Of a stretch of DNA of 41,283 nucleotides, positions 25,391 to 33,127 are shown piece after piece. The stretch's first letter is position 1; every line of letters starts with the position of its first letter. The notes beneath the pieces are model-generated. The model was not told the origin of the DNA. It did not search any database and saw only the letters and a program-made list of their open reading frames with translations. Source of the DNA: Erysipelotrichaceae bacterium (GTDB taxonomy: Bacteria > Bacillota_I > Bacilli_A > Erysipelotrichales > Erysipelotrichaceae); contig JAFTCJ010000019.1 in assembly GCA_017454765.1 (NCBI GenBank), forward strand, positions 1 through 41,283. The letters are read 5' to 3'. Position numbers and translations under genes: made by a program.

Positions 25391-27689
25391 GTTTTATCTC
25401 CTTGATTTCATACATATCAGAACCGTAATCCAGCGGAATACGGATGTTGTCGTTATAGCCGGTACCCAGGAACAGCGGATTGAGACAGATACCCTCTTTC
25501 AAGGCAATACCGGATGCCTGATATTCCTGAATGGACGCCTCCATGCCTTTGAATTTCGCTATCGTCTCCATCAGTTTTCCTTCAGCATTCACTTTCACCG
25601 GCGTGACGAAGTTCACCAGGTTGCCGAACTGTTTCAGATTGTGCAGATAGGGTTTTGAAGAAACGAAATAAGTGGTTTCATCTTCAAGACCGTACGCATA
25701 CAATTTATCATAAACCGGCACGGCGTGGACAAGTCTTCTGAATTTGCTGACGACAGCCTCGTCTTCACCGAGCACCTCAAACATCTCATAATCTTTTTCA
25801 CATTCCACACGGTAGAATCTTCCGTACTGGAAGGTGAAGCGGTGCTGCTTGTAGTATGCGACCTGTTTTTCAACTTCCGCCTTGTCCAGAACGCTCAGCA
25901 GCGAAAGATCCAGTTCGTATCCGAGACACCCGTAAGCAGAAATATTGAAACGGGTCTCCAGAGGTGTTGCCCTTAAAGTCTGCATGTGCGGAGAAGCGGA
26001 AACGTGAGCACCCATCGTTGAAAGCGGATAGAGATAGGACAGGCCCTTCTGAATGTCGATGCGTTCGATCGGATCTGTATCATCAGAAGACCAGATCTGC
26101 GGCGAGTAGCACAGCATACCCAGATCAAAACGGTTGCCGCCCGAGCTGCAGGATTCCAGCAGGACCCAGGGGCGCGGTGTAAAGATCGCATCCAGCACAT
26201 GATACAATCCTTTGATATATTCGTGATTGTAGGTGCCGCTGACCGCATCCATCATGCGGTTCATATCCCACTTGATATAGTCGACGTTGTTGTCGTCAAT
26301 CAGTTTCGATACGTTCTCAATAATATAATCCTGTACATCCTTGCGGGTCAGATCCATCAGCAGTTCGTTCCTGCCGAAGAACATTCCTCTCTCCTGCTCA
26401 CTCAAAGCATAATCAGGATGATCCTCATACAATTTGGAGTCGACGTTGATGGCTTCCGGTTCCACCCAGATGCCGAACAGCATATCCATCTTATGGATCT
26501 CGCTGCTTAAGGAAGAGATGCCGCCCGGGATCTTTTTGGTGTTGCAGTTGTAGTCACCGAGTCCCCGCTTGTCGGAATTTCTTCTGCCGAACCAGCCGTC
26601 ATCCAGAACAAAGAGTTCGATGCCGAGCTTCTTTGCGTTCCTGGCGAGCTTCTTGATCAGATCGTCTTTCTTGAATTTGAAACCGAAGCCTTCCCAGGAA
26701 TTGATGAGAACCGGTCTTTCTTTCTTCTTCCAGTCCGATCTGATGATATGTTCGTTGATGAAATCATGGAAGTGCTGCGAGAGCGTGTTGAGACCATCTG
26801 CCGAGAAAGTCATGACGGCCTGCGGCGTTTCAAAAACATCTCCCGCCTTGAAGGACAGATGGAATCTTTCCGGGGAAATACCGCCCTGGATCCTGTGAAT
26901 CGCGTATTCGTTCTTGCTGATAGAAGAATAATGATTGCCGCTGTATACCAGATTGAAGCCCCAGGCCTTGCCGGAATTCTCTTTTGTATCTGCTTTCCTG
27001 ACGATGAAACCGGGGTTGTTTTTTGCGGAAGAGAAACCGACCCGGGAACCGATCGTATAGGTGCCTCTGACCAGAGGTCTTTCGTTGATATGTGTTTCCT
27101 TGTCCCAGGCACCAAAGAAGTCCATCAGCACCAGATCGTCTTCTGCCAGATCCATGCAGTAAGACATCAGTTTGTGCAGGGTAAAACTCCTCTCTCCGGA
27201 GTTGGACAGCACCGCCCTTCTGGCGATCACATCGCATTTAGGATAGACCGCATAATACAGGTCAAGCTTCAGATGACTGACCCTGTCTTTCATACGAACG
27301 ACCAGCGTCGTTTCGGCGCCATAGGCACTGGGGAGATCTTTAATCGAGGTGTCCCCTTCAAAAACCTCATGGTCCTCATAGGTGAAATCACAGGTAAACG
27401 ATCCGCTTCCTTCGATCTCGATCGAAGCTTCATTGAAATCACCCACGCCGTAACTGCCGAACTCCTGCGGCAGGGAGTCCACGGAATAGACATCGTTCTT
27501 TTTGTCGTAAAGGATGGTATCACCGTGCAGGATGAGTTTCTTGTAGGAAAGGGCCTTCCAGTCTGAAAAAGGAACTTTCGTACCGTAATAGATATGTTCG
27601 AGATGGCCGTACTGGTCAACGCGGAACATATAGGATGTATGATCTGTGTTTATCAAAAAAACTTTTTCTCTGATCTGTATGGTATCCAT
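25368..27689 (-). CDS. Alpha-galactosidase, GH36
   Basis: A 773-residue cytoplasmic enzyme. Residues 1 to about 320 form the beta-sandwich N-terminal domain, then the TIM barrel with LFVLDDGWFGRR (near 360), nucleophile Asp475 in YIKWDMNR, CSSGGNRFDLG (substrate-binding), and the acid/base Asp pair in WSSDDTD (536-539). It releases alpha-galactose from raffinose-type sugars. Length and layout match the long GH36 forms of Firmicutes. It is paired with the GPH transporter and divergent from the GH13 gene. TATAAT at about 27714-27719 on the minus strand is its likely -10. Confidence 0.95.
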   Translation of the reverse strand: MDTIQIREKVFLINTDHTSYMFRVDQYGHLEHIYYGTKVPFSDWKALSYKKLILHGDTILYDKKNDVYSVDSLPQEFGSYGVGDFNEASIEIEGSGSFTCDFTYEDHEVFEGDTSIKDLPSAYGAETTLVVRMKDRVSHLKLDLYYAVYPKCDVIARRAVLSNSGERSFTLHKLMSYCMDLAEDDLVLMDFFGAWDKETHINERPLVRGTYTIGSRVGFSSAKNNPGFIVRKADTKENSGKAWGFNLVYSGNHYSSISKNEYAIHRIQGGISPERFHLSFKAGDVFETPQAVMTFSADGLNTLSQHFHDFINEHIIRSDWKKKERPVLINSWEGFGFKFKKDDLIKKLARNAKKLGIELFVLDDGWFGRRNSDKRGLGDYNCNTKKIPGGISSLSSEIHKMDMLFGIWVEPEAINVDSKLYEDHPDYALSEQERGMFFGRNELLMDLTRKDVQDYIIENVSKLIDDNNVDYIKWDMNRMMDAVSGTYNHEYIKGLYHVLDAIFTPRPWVLLESCSSGGNRFDLGMLCYSPQIWSSDDTDPIERIDIQKGLSYLYPLSTMGAHVSASPHMQTLRATPLETRFNISAYGCLGYELDLSLLSVLDKAEVEKQVAYYKQHRFTFQYGRFYRVECEKDYEMFEVLGEDEAVVSKFRRLVHAVPVYDKLYAYGLEDETTYFVSSKPYLHNLKQFGNLVNFVTPVKVNAEGKLMETIAKFKGMEASIQEYQASGIALKEGICLNPLFLGTGYNDNIRIPLDYGSDMYEIKEIKHESGKKK

Positions 27690-27713
27690 ATGATTACCTG
27701 CTTTCCAATTATT

Positions 27714-27775
27714 ATTATATCGGATATTACGTCTGCCTGCGGCCGTTTGTGTGATCTTGAACGGTAAAGTAAAAT
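27714..27775. promoter_or_regulatory. Divergent promoters of GH36 and GH13 genes
   Basis: The minus-strand -10 TATAAT (27714-27719) lies 24 nt before the GH36 ATG. On the plus strand TTGTGT (27747-27752), a 17-nt spacer and TAAAAT (27770-27775) give a start near 27782. No operator palindrome was seen, so the regulator is unclear. Confidence 0.6.
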
Positions 27776-27791
27776 GTATTCAGAGGAACTT

Positions 27792-29660
27792 ATGGAAATA
27801 ACTCTTGACAGCAGACTGAAAGAAGTCATGAAGACCTCTTCCGGACACGACATCATTGCCAGACTTATGTATTCCCTGGGAAAAGATGAATCACTCATCA
27901 CAAAGACGCCTCTGGGAAATCTGAAGATCAGGTCTTTAAAAACGCTCAGTATGGGAAAGCTCAATGACGCCTCCCTGAACGCGCTTTTAAGGATATTGAA
28001 TTCCCTGAATGAAGAAGCAGACGATTCTGAGTGTGAGATCAGAAAAGCCTGGTGGAAGGAAGCTGTTTTCTATCAGGTCTATCCGCGCTCTTTTTTCGAC
28101 AGCAACGCCGACGGTATCGGTGACATCAGAGGCATCATTCAGAAACTCGATCATATCAGATCTCTCGGGGCCGATGCGATCTGGTGCTGCCCCTTCTATG
28201 ATTCGCCCAACGCCGACAACGGCTATGACATCCGCGACTACAGAAAGATCATGGATGAATTCGGAACGACGGAAGATGTCGAAGAACTGATCAGCGAATG
28301 CCATAAAAGAGATATGAAACTGATCATCGACCTGGTCATGAACCACAGTTCCGATGAACACGAGTGGTTTCAGAAAGCCCTGCAGGGAGATGAAAAATAC
28401 AGCGATTATTATATATGGAAAGAAAAGCCGAACAACTGGACCTCTTTCTTCTCCGGGAGCGCCTGGAAATACTTTGAAGAAAAGAAGAAATATGCCCTGC
28501 ACCTGTTTGCGGAAAAACAGATGGATCTCAACTGGGACAATCCAAAATTGCGCAACGAGATGTATGACATCGCAGACTTCTGGCTGAAGAAAGGAGCCGA
28601 CGGTTTCCGCCTGGATGTCGTCAGTTTCATCTCCAAAACAGAAGGCCTCCCTGACGGCGATCCGGTCATCGGTTTCCTGATCTCGTTTACCGGCATCGAA
28701 CATTATTTCCACGGACCGCATCTGGACGAATATCTCAAGGAATTCCACGAGAAATGTCTGAAACCCTATGACGCCTATACCGTCGGCGAATGCCCGGGCA
28801 GCGGCCTTAAGATGTCAAGAATGGTTGCGGGAGACGACAGGAACGAGCTGAGTCAGCTCTTCTCTTTCGATCATATCGAGAACCCCGGAAAGATCCGGAT
28901 GGATGTCTATGATTTCGATCTGAGAAAGATGGTACCGGAGATCGTCCGCTGGCAGAGCGATTATTCGAATCACTGCTGGCCGACCGTCTTCTTCAACAAT
29001 CACGACAATCCGCGGATGTGTTCCAAGATCGATCACAGCAGCAGGTACCGCGAAGAACTGTGCAAGCTGCTGGTACTGATGCAGATGAGTCTGAAAGGCA
29101 CACCTTACATCTACCAGGGAGACGAGATCGGCATGAGCAATTTCCCTTTCGTTTCGATCGAAGAGTACCGGGATGTGGAAACGCTCAACCTCTATCAGAA
29201 ACTGAAGAAGGAAGGAACAAAGGAAGAGACGATCCTCAGAAAGCTTCTCTACGGATCCAGGGATCATGCCCGCACCCCGATGCAGTGGTCAGACAAAACA
29301 AACGCCGGCTTCTCCTGTGCCGAGCCGTGGATCAAGGTCAATCCGAATTACAGAGAGGTCAATGTTGCCGGGGAAGAAACAGACAAGGATTCGATTTTGA
29401 ATTTCTATCGCCGCATGATCTTCCTGCGCAAAAACAACGAAGCCCTGATCTACGGATCCTTTGAACAGATGAAGACAAACAGAAACATCTTTGCGTACAG
29501 AAGAAGCAACGAAGAAAAAGAATTCCTGATCATCATCAATCTGACCGACAAAGAAAGGCCTTATCCGTTTCAAATCAGTCAGGAAGTCCTGATTTCCAAC
29601 TACAAAAACAGGTCAAAGAAGCTCAGACCTTATGAAGCAGACATATTTGAAGTAAAATAG
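27792..29660 (+). CDS. Alpha-glucosidase / oligo-1,6-glucosidase, GH13, with N-terminal helical domain
   Basis: 622 residues when started at ATG 27792, four bases after AGAGGA and behind the promoter; an earlier ATG at 27774 falls within the -10. The GH13 catalytic barrel begins near residue 87 (WWKEAVFYQVYPRSF). The catalytic residues are nucleophile Asp275 (GFRLDVVSF), acid Glu333 (YTVGECP) and Asp405 (NNHDNPR). ADGIGDIRGI and DGFRLD place it near GH13_31 exo-glucosidases. Residues 1-85 are an extra predicted helical region. It should split alpha-1,6 or alpha-1,4 glucosidic bonds of short sugars. It is divergent from the GH36/transporter pair. Confidence 0.85.
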   Translation: MEITLDSRLKEVMKTSSGHDIIARLMYSLGKDESLITKTPLGNLKIRSLKTLSMGKLNDASLNALLRILNSLNEEADDSECEIRKAWWKEAVFYQVYPRSFFDSNADGIGDIRGIIQKLDHIRSLGADAIWCCPFYDSPNADNGYDIRDYRKIMDEFGTTEDVEELISECHKRDMKLIIDLVMNHSSDEHEWFQKALQGDEKYSDYYIWKEKPNNWTSFFSGSAWKYFEEKKKYALHLFAEKQMDLNWDNPKLRNEMYDIADFWLKKGADGFRLDVVSFISKTEGLPDGDPVIGFLISFTGIEHYFHGPHLDEYLKEFHEKCLKPYDAYTVGECPGSGLKMSRMVAGDDRNELSQLFSFDHIENPGKIRMDVYDFDLRKMVPEIVRWQSDYSNHCWPTVFFNNHDNPRMCSKIDHSSRYREELCKLLVLMQMSLKGTPYIYQGDEIGMSNFPFVSIEEYRDVETLNLYQKLKKEGTKEETILRKLLYGSRDHARTPMQWSDKTNAGFSCAEPWIKVNPNYREVNVAGEETDKDSILNFYRRMIFLRKNNEALIYGSFEQMKTNRNIFAYRRSNEEKEFLIIINLTDKERPYPFQISQEVLISNYKNRSKKLRPYEADIFEVK

Positions 29661-29677
29661 AAGACGGAGGAACAATT

Positions 29678-30337
29678 ATGTATACAACAAAAAATCTGTT
29701 CGATCTGGAACACACGATCGCCCGGAAATATCTGGAGAACTATGAATATCCCTGGGAGGCTCTGCCTGAGATCAAGAATTTCATCAGAGAGCTGATCGAA
29801 AAACTGGACCGCAACGAATATACGGAATATAAGAAAGATGTGTGGGTGCACAAGAGCGCAACGATCGCCCCGACCGCCGACGTCAACGGACCGGCGATCA
29901 TCGGACCCAAGAGTGAGATCCGCCACTGCGCCTACATCAGAGGCAACGCCATCATCGGCGAAGGCTGCGTCATCGGCAATTCCTGCGAAGTGAAGAACGC
30001 TGTGATCTTCGACAAGTCACAGGTACCCCACTTCAACTACGTCGGCGATTCCATCCTCGGATTCCATGCGCACATGGGTGCAGGATCGATCGTATCCAAT
30101 CTGAAATCAGACGGCAAGAACGTCACGATCAGAGTCGGTGACGTCAAGATACCGACCAACCTGAGGAAGTTCGGCGCCATCATCGGCGACAACGTCGAAG
30201 TCGGATGCAACAGCGTTCTCAATCCGGGAACGATCGTCGGCAAGAATTCAAACATCTATCCCCTGGCCAGAGTCAGAGGCCTGGTACCGGAAAGATCCAT
30301 CTACAAAGACGAAGACAATATCGTGGAGAAGAAATGA
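29678..30337 (+). CDS. Left-handed beta-helix acyl/nucleotidyl transferase-like protein
   Basis: A 219-residue protein with a helical N-terminus (about 1-55) and hexapeptide repeats (I-G-x-x-x-x; for example AIIGPKSEIRHCAYIRGNAIIGEGCVIGNSCEV), which build a left-handed parallel beta-helix. The region GAGSIVSNLK resembles the C-terminal domain of GlmU-type UDP-sugar enzymes, but the nucleotidyltransferase domain is absent. It probably transfers an acyl group to a sugar. The ribosome binding site GGAGG precedes ATG. It heads a four-gene unit. Confidence 0.8.
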   Translation: MYTTKNLFDLEHTIARKYLENYEYPWEALPEIKNFIRELIEKLDRNEYTEYKKDVWVHKSATIAPTADVNGPAIIGPKSEIRHCAYIRGNAIIGEGCVIGNSCEVKNAVIFDKSQVPHFNYVGDSILGFHAHMGAGSIVSNLKSDGKNVTIRVGDVKIPTNLRKFGAIIGDNVEVGCNSVLNPGTIVGKNSNIYPLARVRGLVPERSIYKDEDNIVEKK

Positions 30338-30981
30338 TAAAAGGAATCATATTTGATGTCGACGGGACCACGCTCGACACGCTGGACGACATTTATGAAA
30401 GTTTCAACAAGGCACTGGAACTGTTTCACATGCCGCTTCAGACAAAAGACCAGGTCCGCATGGGTGTCGGCAGAGGCTTCAAGGTACTGATCGACAAATG
30501 TACACCGGAAGGCACAGACGAGAAGACAAAAGAAGAATTCCTGCCTGTCTACAGCGGGATCTACGCAGAGAATTACAAAAACAAGACCCTGCCTTATGAA
30601 GGCATCCCGGAACTTCTGAAAGCACTTCATGAAAAAGGCATCCGGCTGGCGATCAATTCCAACAAAGGCGACGCCTATGTCAAAGGACTGATCGAGAAAA
30701 ACTTCCCCGATATCCCCTTTACAGAAGTGATGGGCGCCAGGGAAGGGATCGCTCACAAACCGGATCCTCAGGGAACAGATATGATCATCGATGAAATGGG
30801 ATTGAATAAAGAAGAGATCCTCTACATCGGCGACAGCGACGTGGATATCATGACTGCAAGGAACGCCGGTGTGAGATCGATCGGCTGTCTCTGGGGCTTC
30901 CGCGATGAGGAAACACTGAAAAACGCCGGAGCCGACACCATCGTGTCCAGACCGGAAGAGATATTGAATTACCTGGATTAA
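30334..30981 (+). CDS. HAD hydrolase, phosphoglycolate-phosphatase-like
   Basis: A 215-residue HAD phosphatase; ATG at 30334 overlaps the preceding stop (ATGA). Motif I is DVDGTTLDT (Asp8, Asp10), motif II SNKG, and motif IV GDSDVD, giving a complete active site with a helical cap. The most similar families remove phosphate from small phosphorylated compounds such as phosphoglycolate. It is coupled to the beta-helix transferase. Confidence 0.9.
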   Translation: MIKGIIFDVDGTTLDTLDDIYESFNKALELFHMPLQTKDQVRMGVGRGFKVLIDKCTPEGTDEKTKEEFLPVYSGIYAENYKNKTLPYEGIPELLKALHEKGIRLAINSNKGDAYVKGLIEKNFPDIPFTEVMGAREGIAHKPDPQGTDMIIDEMGLNKEEILYIGDSDVDIMTARNAGVRSIGCLWGFRDEETLKNAGADTIVSRPEEILNYLD

Positions 30982-30991
30982 GGAGGCAATT

Positions 30992-31249
30992 ATGATCTGT
31001 CCCTATTGCGGAAAAGAAATGACGGAAGGGTATATCCAGAGCGCACAGCAGCTCTATCTCAATAAAGGCAAAAGACCAAGAGCCTTTGCTTCGGGAGATC
31101 TCAGCAGCATATCCTTATCCAAATTCTCTCTGACCAAAGCACCTTATGTGAAAGCGGAATATTGTTCCGGCTGCCGCAAGATCATCATCGATCTGGAGGG
31201 CGAAGTCAAAGAGAGGAAACTGTTCAGAAAAAACAGCAACAAATTATAA
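30992..31249 (+). CDS. Small zinc-ribbon protein (PF20097-like)
   Basis: An 85-residue protein with CPYCGKEM at residues 3-10 and CSGCRKIIIDLEG near 58-70, giving a four-cysteine zinc ribbon. The intermediate GYIQSAQQLYL fits the DUF6487-type family (CPYCG..M..G.I.S). It has a strong AGGAGG site. It is transcribed with the preceding HAD phosphatase. Function is unknown. Confidence 0.75.
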   Translation: MICPYCGKEMTEGYIQSAQQLYLNKGKRPRAFASGDLSSISLSKFSLTKAPYVKAEYCSGCRKIIIDLEGEVKERKLFRKNSNKL

Positions 31250-31281
31250 ACAGATGCCGTGGCAAGCGGCTTTTCAAAAAC

Positions 31282-32292
31282 ATGGATCATTACCGTATTT
31301 ACCACAAAGAGATCCCTGATTTCATAACAGAGATCACAAAGACGATGCCGATGCGAAGACTGAAAAACATCGGCATGAACTGCGGATGCGAGTATACATC
31401 GTTTCCGCGTTTTTTCCATCTGCAGCCTTACTCCCGTTACGATCACAGCATCGGCGCAGCCCTGATCGTCTGGCATTTCACTAAAGACATCAGACAAAGT
31501 GTCGCTGCCCTGCTGCACGACATCGCTTCACCGGTCTTTGCGCACGTCGTTGATTTTCTGAAAGGCGACTACCTGACCCAGGAAGCAACGGAAAGCGGGA
31601 CAAAAGAGATCATAGAAAATTCCGAAGAGATTCAGACGATTCTGAAACGATACAGACTAAATACAGACGATGTCTGCGACTATCATCTTTATCCGGTTGC
31701 GGACAACGACGCACCGAAACTTTCCGCTGACCGTATGGAATACAGCTTCGGCAATCTGATCAACTACGGTTTTCTTTCAAAAGAAGATCTGAAAAAGATT
31801 TATGACGATCTGGTCGTTGATCTCAATAAAGAAGGAGAAACAGAGATCGTGTTTCAAAGCGAAGAATATGCGCATCTTTTTGCAGTAAATACACTGGAGT
31901 GTTCGAAGATCTATGTGTCCGACGAAGACCGCTGGGCGATGCAGAGACTGGCAGAGATCCTGAGATATGCCCTGGATAAAGGAATCATCAGCGAAGACGA
32001 TCTGTATTCTACAGAACCCGAGGTCATAGGAAAATTAAAATCGGACATAGAAACAAAACAGATGTGGAACCGGTTCTGTCTGTCTGATACGATCTTGAAA
32101 TCGGAAGAAGAAAGAGAAGGATACCGGAAGATCTTCGCAAAGAAACGCTTCATCGATCCTTTCATCAAAGACAAAGGAAGGCTCAGCGGATTTTCAGAAG
32201 ATTTCAACAACAAACTCGAAGCATTCAAAAACTCCAGCCAGGATTACTGGGTAAAAGGAATCACAAACACAGACAGACAGGATCTGTTTTAG
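31282..32292 (+). CDS. HD-domain phosphohydrolase
   Basis: A 336-residue protein when started at MDHYRIYHKEIPDF (ATG 31282). The HD signature is His55 (RYDHS), His79-Asp80 (LLHDIAS) and His88, with a later Asp in SADRMEYSF. Such proteins hydrolyse phosphate esters of nucleotides (for example dNTPs, (p)ppGpp or cyclic nucleotides). The gene follows the zinc-ribbon gene by 32 nt; the gap contains a small GCCG/CGGC hairpin and no good ribosome binding site. Confidence 0.8.
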   Translation: MDHYRIYHKEIPDFITEITKTMPMRRLKNIGMNCGCEYTSFPRFFHLQPYSRYDHSIGAALIVWHFTKDIRQSVAALLHDIASPVFAHVVDFLKGDYLTQEATESGTKEIIENSEEIQTILKRYRLNTDDVCDYHLYPVADNDAPKLSADRMEYSFGNLINYGFLSKEDLKKIYDDLVVDLNKEGETEIVFQSEEYAHLFAVNTLECSKIYVSDEDRWAMQRLAEILRYALDKGIISEDDLYSTEPEVIGKLKSDIETKQMWNRFCLSDTILKSEEEREGYRKIFAKKRFIDPFIKDKGRLSGFSEDFNNKLEAFKNSSQDYWVKGITNTDRQDLF

Positions 32293-32298
32293 TAAGAT
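32293..32298 (+). promoter_or_regulatory. Possible -10 element of the Cof-type HAD gene
   Basis: TAAGAT at the end of the HD gene lies 7 nt before the HAD ATG. The same TAAGATAGTA pattern recurs before the second PRD regulator at 39233. There is no matching -35, so co-transcription from the upstream gene is the alternative. Confidence 0.35.
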
Positions 32299-32305
32299 AG
32301 TACTG

Positions 32306-33127
32306 ATGAACAAAGAAACCAAACTGCTGATCTGCGATATTGACGGGACCCTTTGTGAAAAAGGCAGAGACCCGCTGCCCCTGACAAAAAAGGCACTGGA
32401 AGCTTTTCATGAAAAAGACGTGCTTTTAGGACTGGGTACCGGCAGACCGGTAGATCGAAGAACGATCGGCAGATTCAGGGAGTGGGGCTTTGATTTTGAT
32501 CCCGATCTCGTTATCGGTGTCAACGGCTGTGAGATATGGTATGGAAGCACCGGTATAAAAGAAAGATTCATGCTTCTGGAAAAAGAGGAAGTCAGAAAAA
32601 TACTGGACTTCATGTGGGATCTGGACCTTAACGTCGTCGTCTTTGAAGACGGATATGACAAAGTGCTGGCCAGAAGAAAAGACTGGATGATCGAAGAATC
32701 GATGAACAGGAATCGTTCGAATGTTGAGTTTGTGGACAAGGAACGTTTCTGTCAAAACGATGTCTGCAAGCTGGAATTTCATTATGATGAGAAATATGAA
32801 AAACAGATCATGGAGCTGATCGCCGAACACCCTTCTGATCATTATGTATATACAAAATCTTTTACCGGTACCTTGGAATTCATGAAGCCGGGCGTCGACA
32901 AAGGCGTTGCTCTGGAGATCGTCTGCAGGAAGCTGGGAATCCCTCTGGAAGATGTTGTTGCCTGCGGTGATATGGACAACGATATTCCGATGTTGATAAA
33001 GGCAGGAACCGGCATCTGTCTGGCTAACGGTTCAGAGAATACAAAAAAGGCCGCCGACTATATTACAGAGAACGATGTAGCCCACGACGGCCTCGGTGAG
33101 TTTATGTTTCAGCATTATATCAGGTAA
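32306..33127 (+). CDS. Cof-type HAD phosphatase
   Basis: A 273-residue HAD phosphatase. Motif I is CDIDGTL (Asp11, Asp13), motif II GTGRP, a large alpha/beta C2 cap lies in the middle, the motif III Lys lies in PGVDKGVAL, and motif IV is CGDMDNDIPML. It likely dephosphorylates sugar phosphates. There is no Shine-Dalgarno; TAAGAT (32293-32298), a -10-like hexamer directly after the previous stop, ends 7 nt before ATG. It is convergent with the PRD regulator. Confidence 0.92.
   Translation: MNKETKLLICDIDGTLCEKGRDPLPLTKKALEAFHEKDVLLGLGTGRPVDRRTIGRFREWGFDFDPDLVIGVNGCEIWYGSTGIKERFMLLEKEEVRKILDFMWDLDLNVVVFEDGYDKVLARRKDWMIEESMNRNRSNVEFVDKERFCQNDVCKLEFHYDEKYEKQIMELIAEHPSDHYVYTKSFTGTLEFMKPGVDKGVALEIVCRKLGIPLEDVVACGDMDNDIPMLIKAGTGICLANGSENTKKAADYITENDVAHDGLGEFMFQHYIR

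Noticed and set aside
26748..27566. 272-residue plus-strand reading frame opposite GH36
   Set aside because: Antisense shadow of a well-supported enzyme gene; no ribosome binding site or family signature.
27987..28748. 253-residue minus-strand reading frame opposite GH13
   Set aside because: Antisense to the catalytic domain of GH13; low-complexity shadow.
31162..31281. N-terminal extension of the HD protein
   Set aside because: It overlaps the zinc-ribbon gene and the residues are basic filler; ATG 31282 starts a plausible protein.
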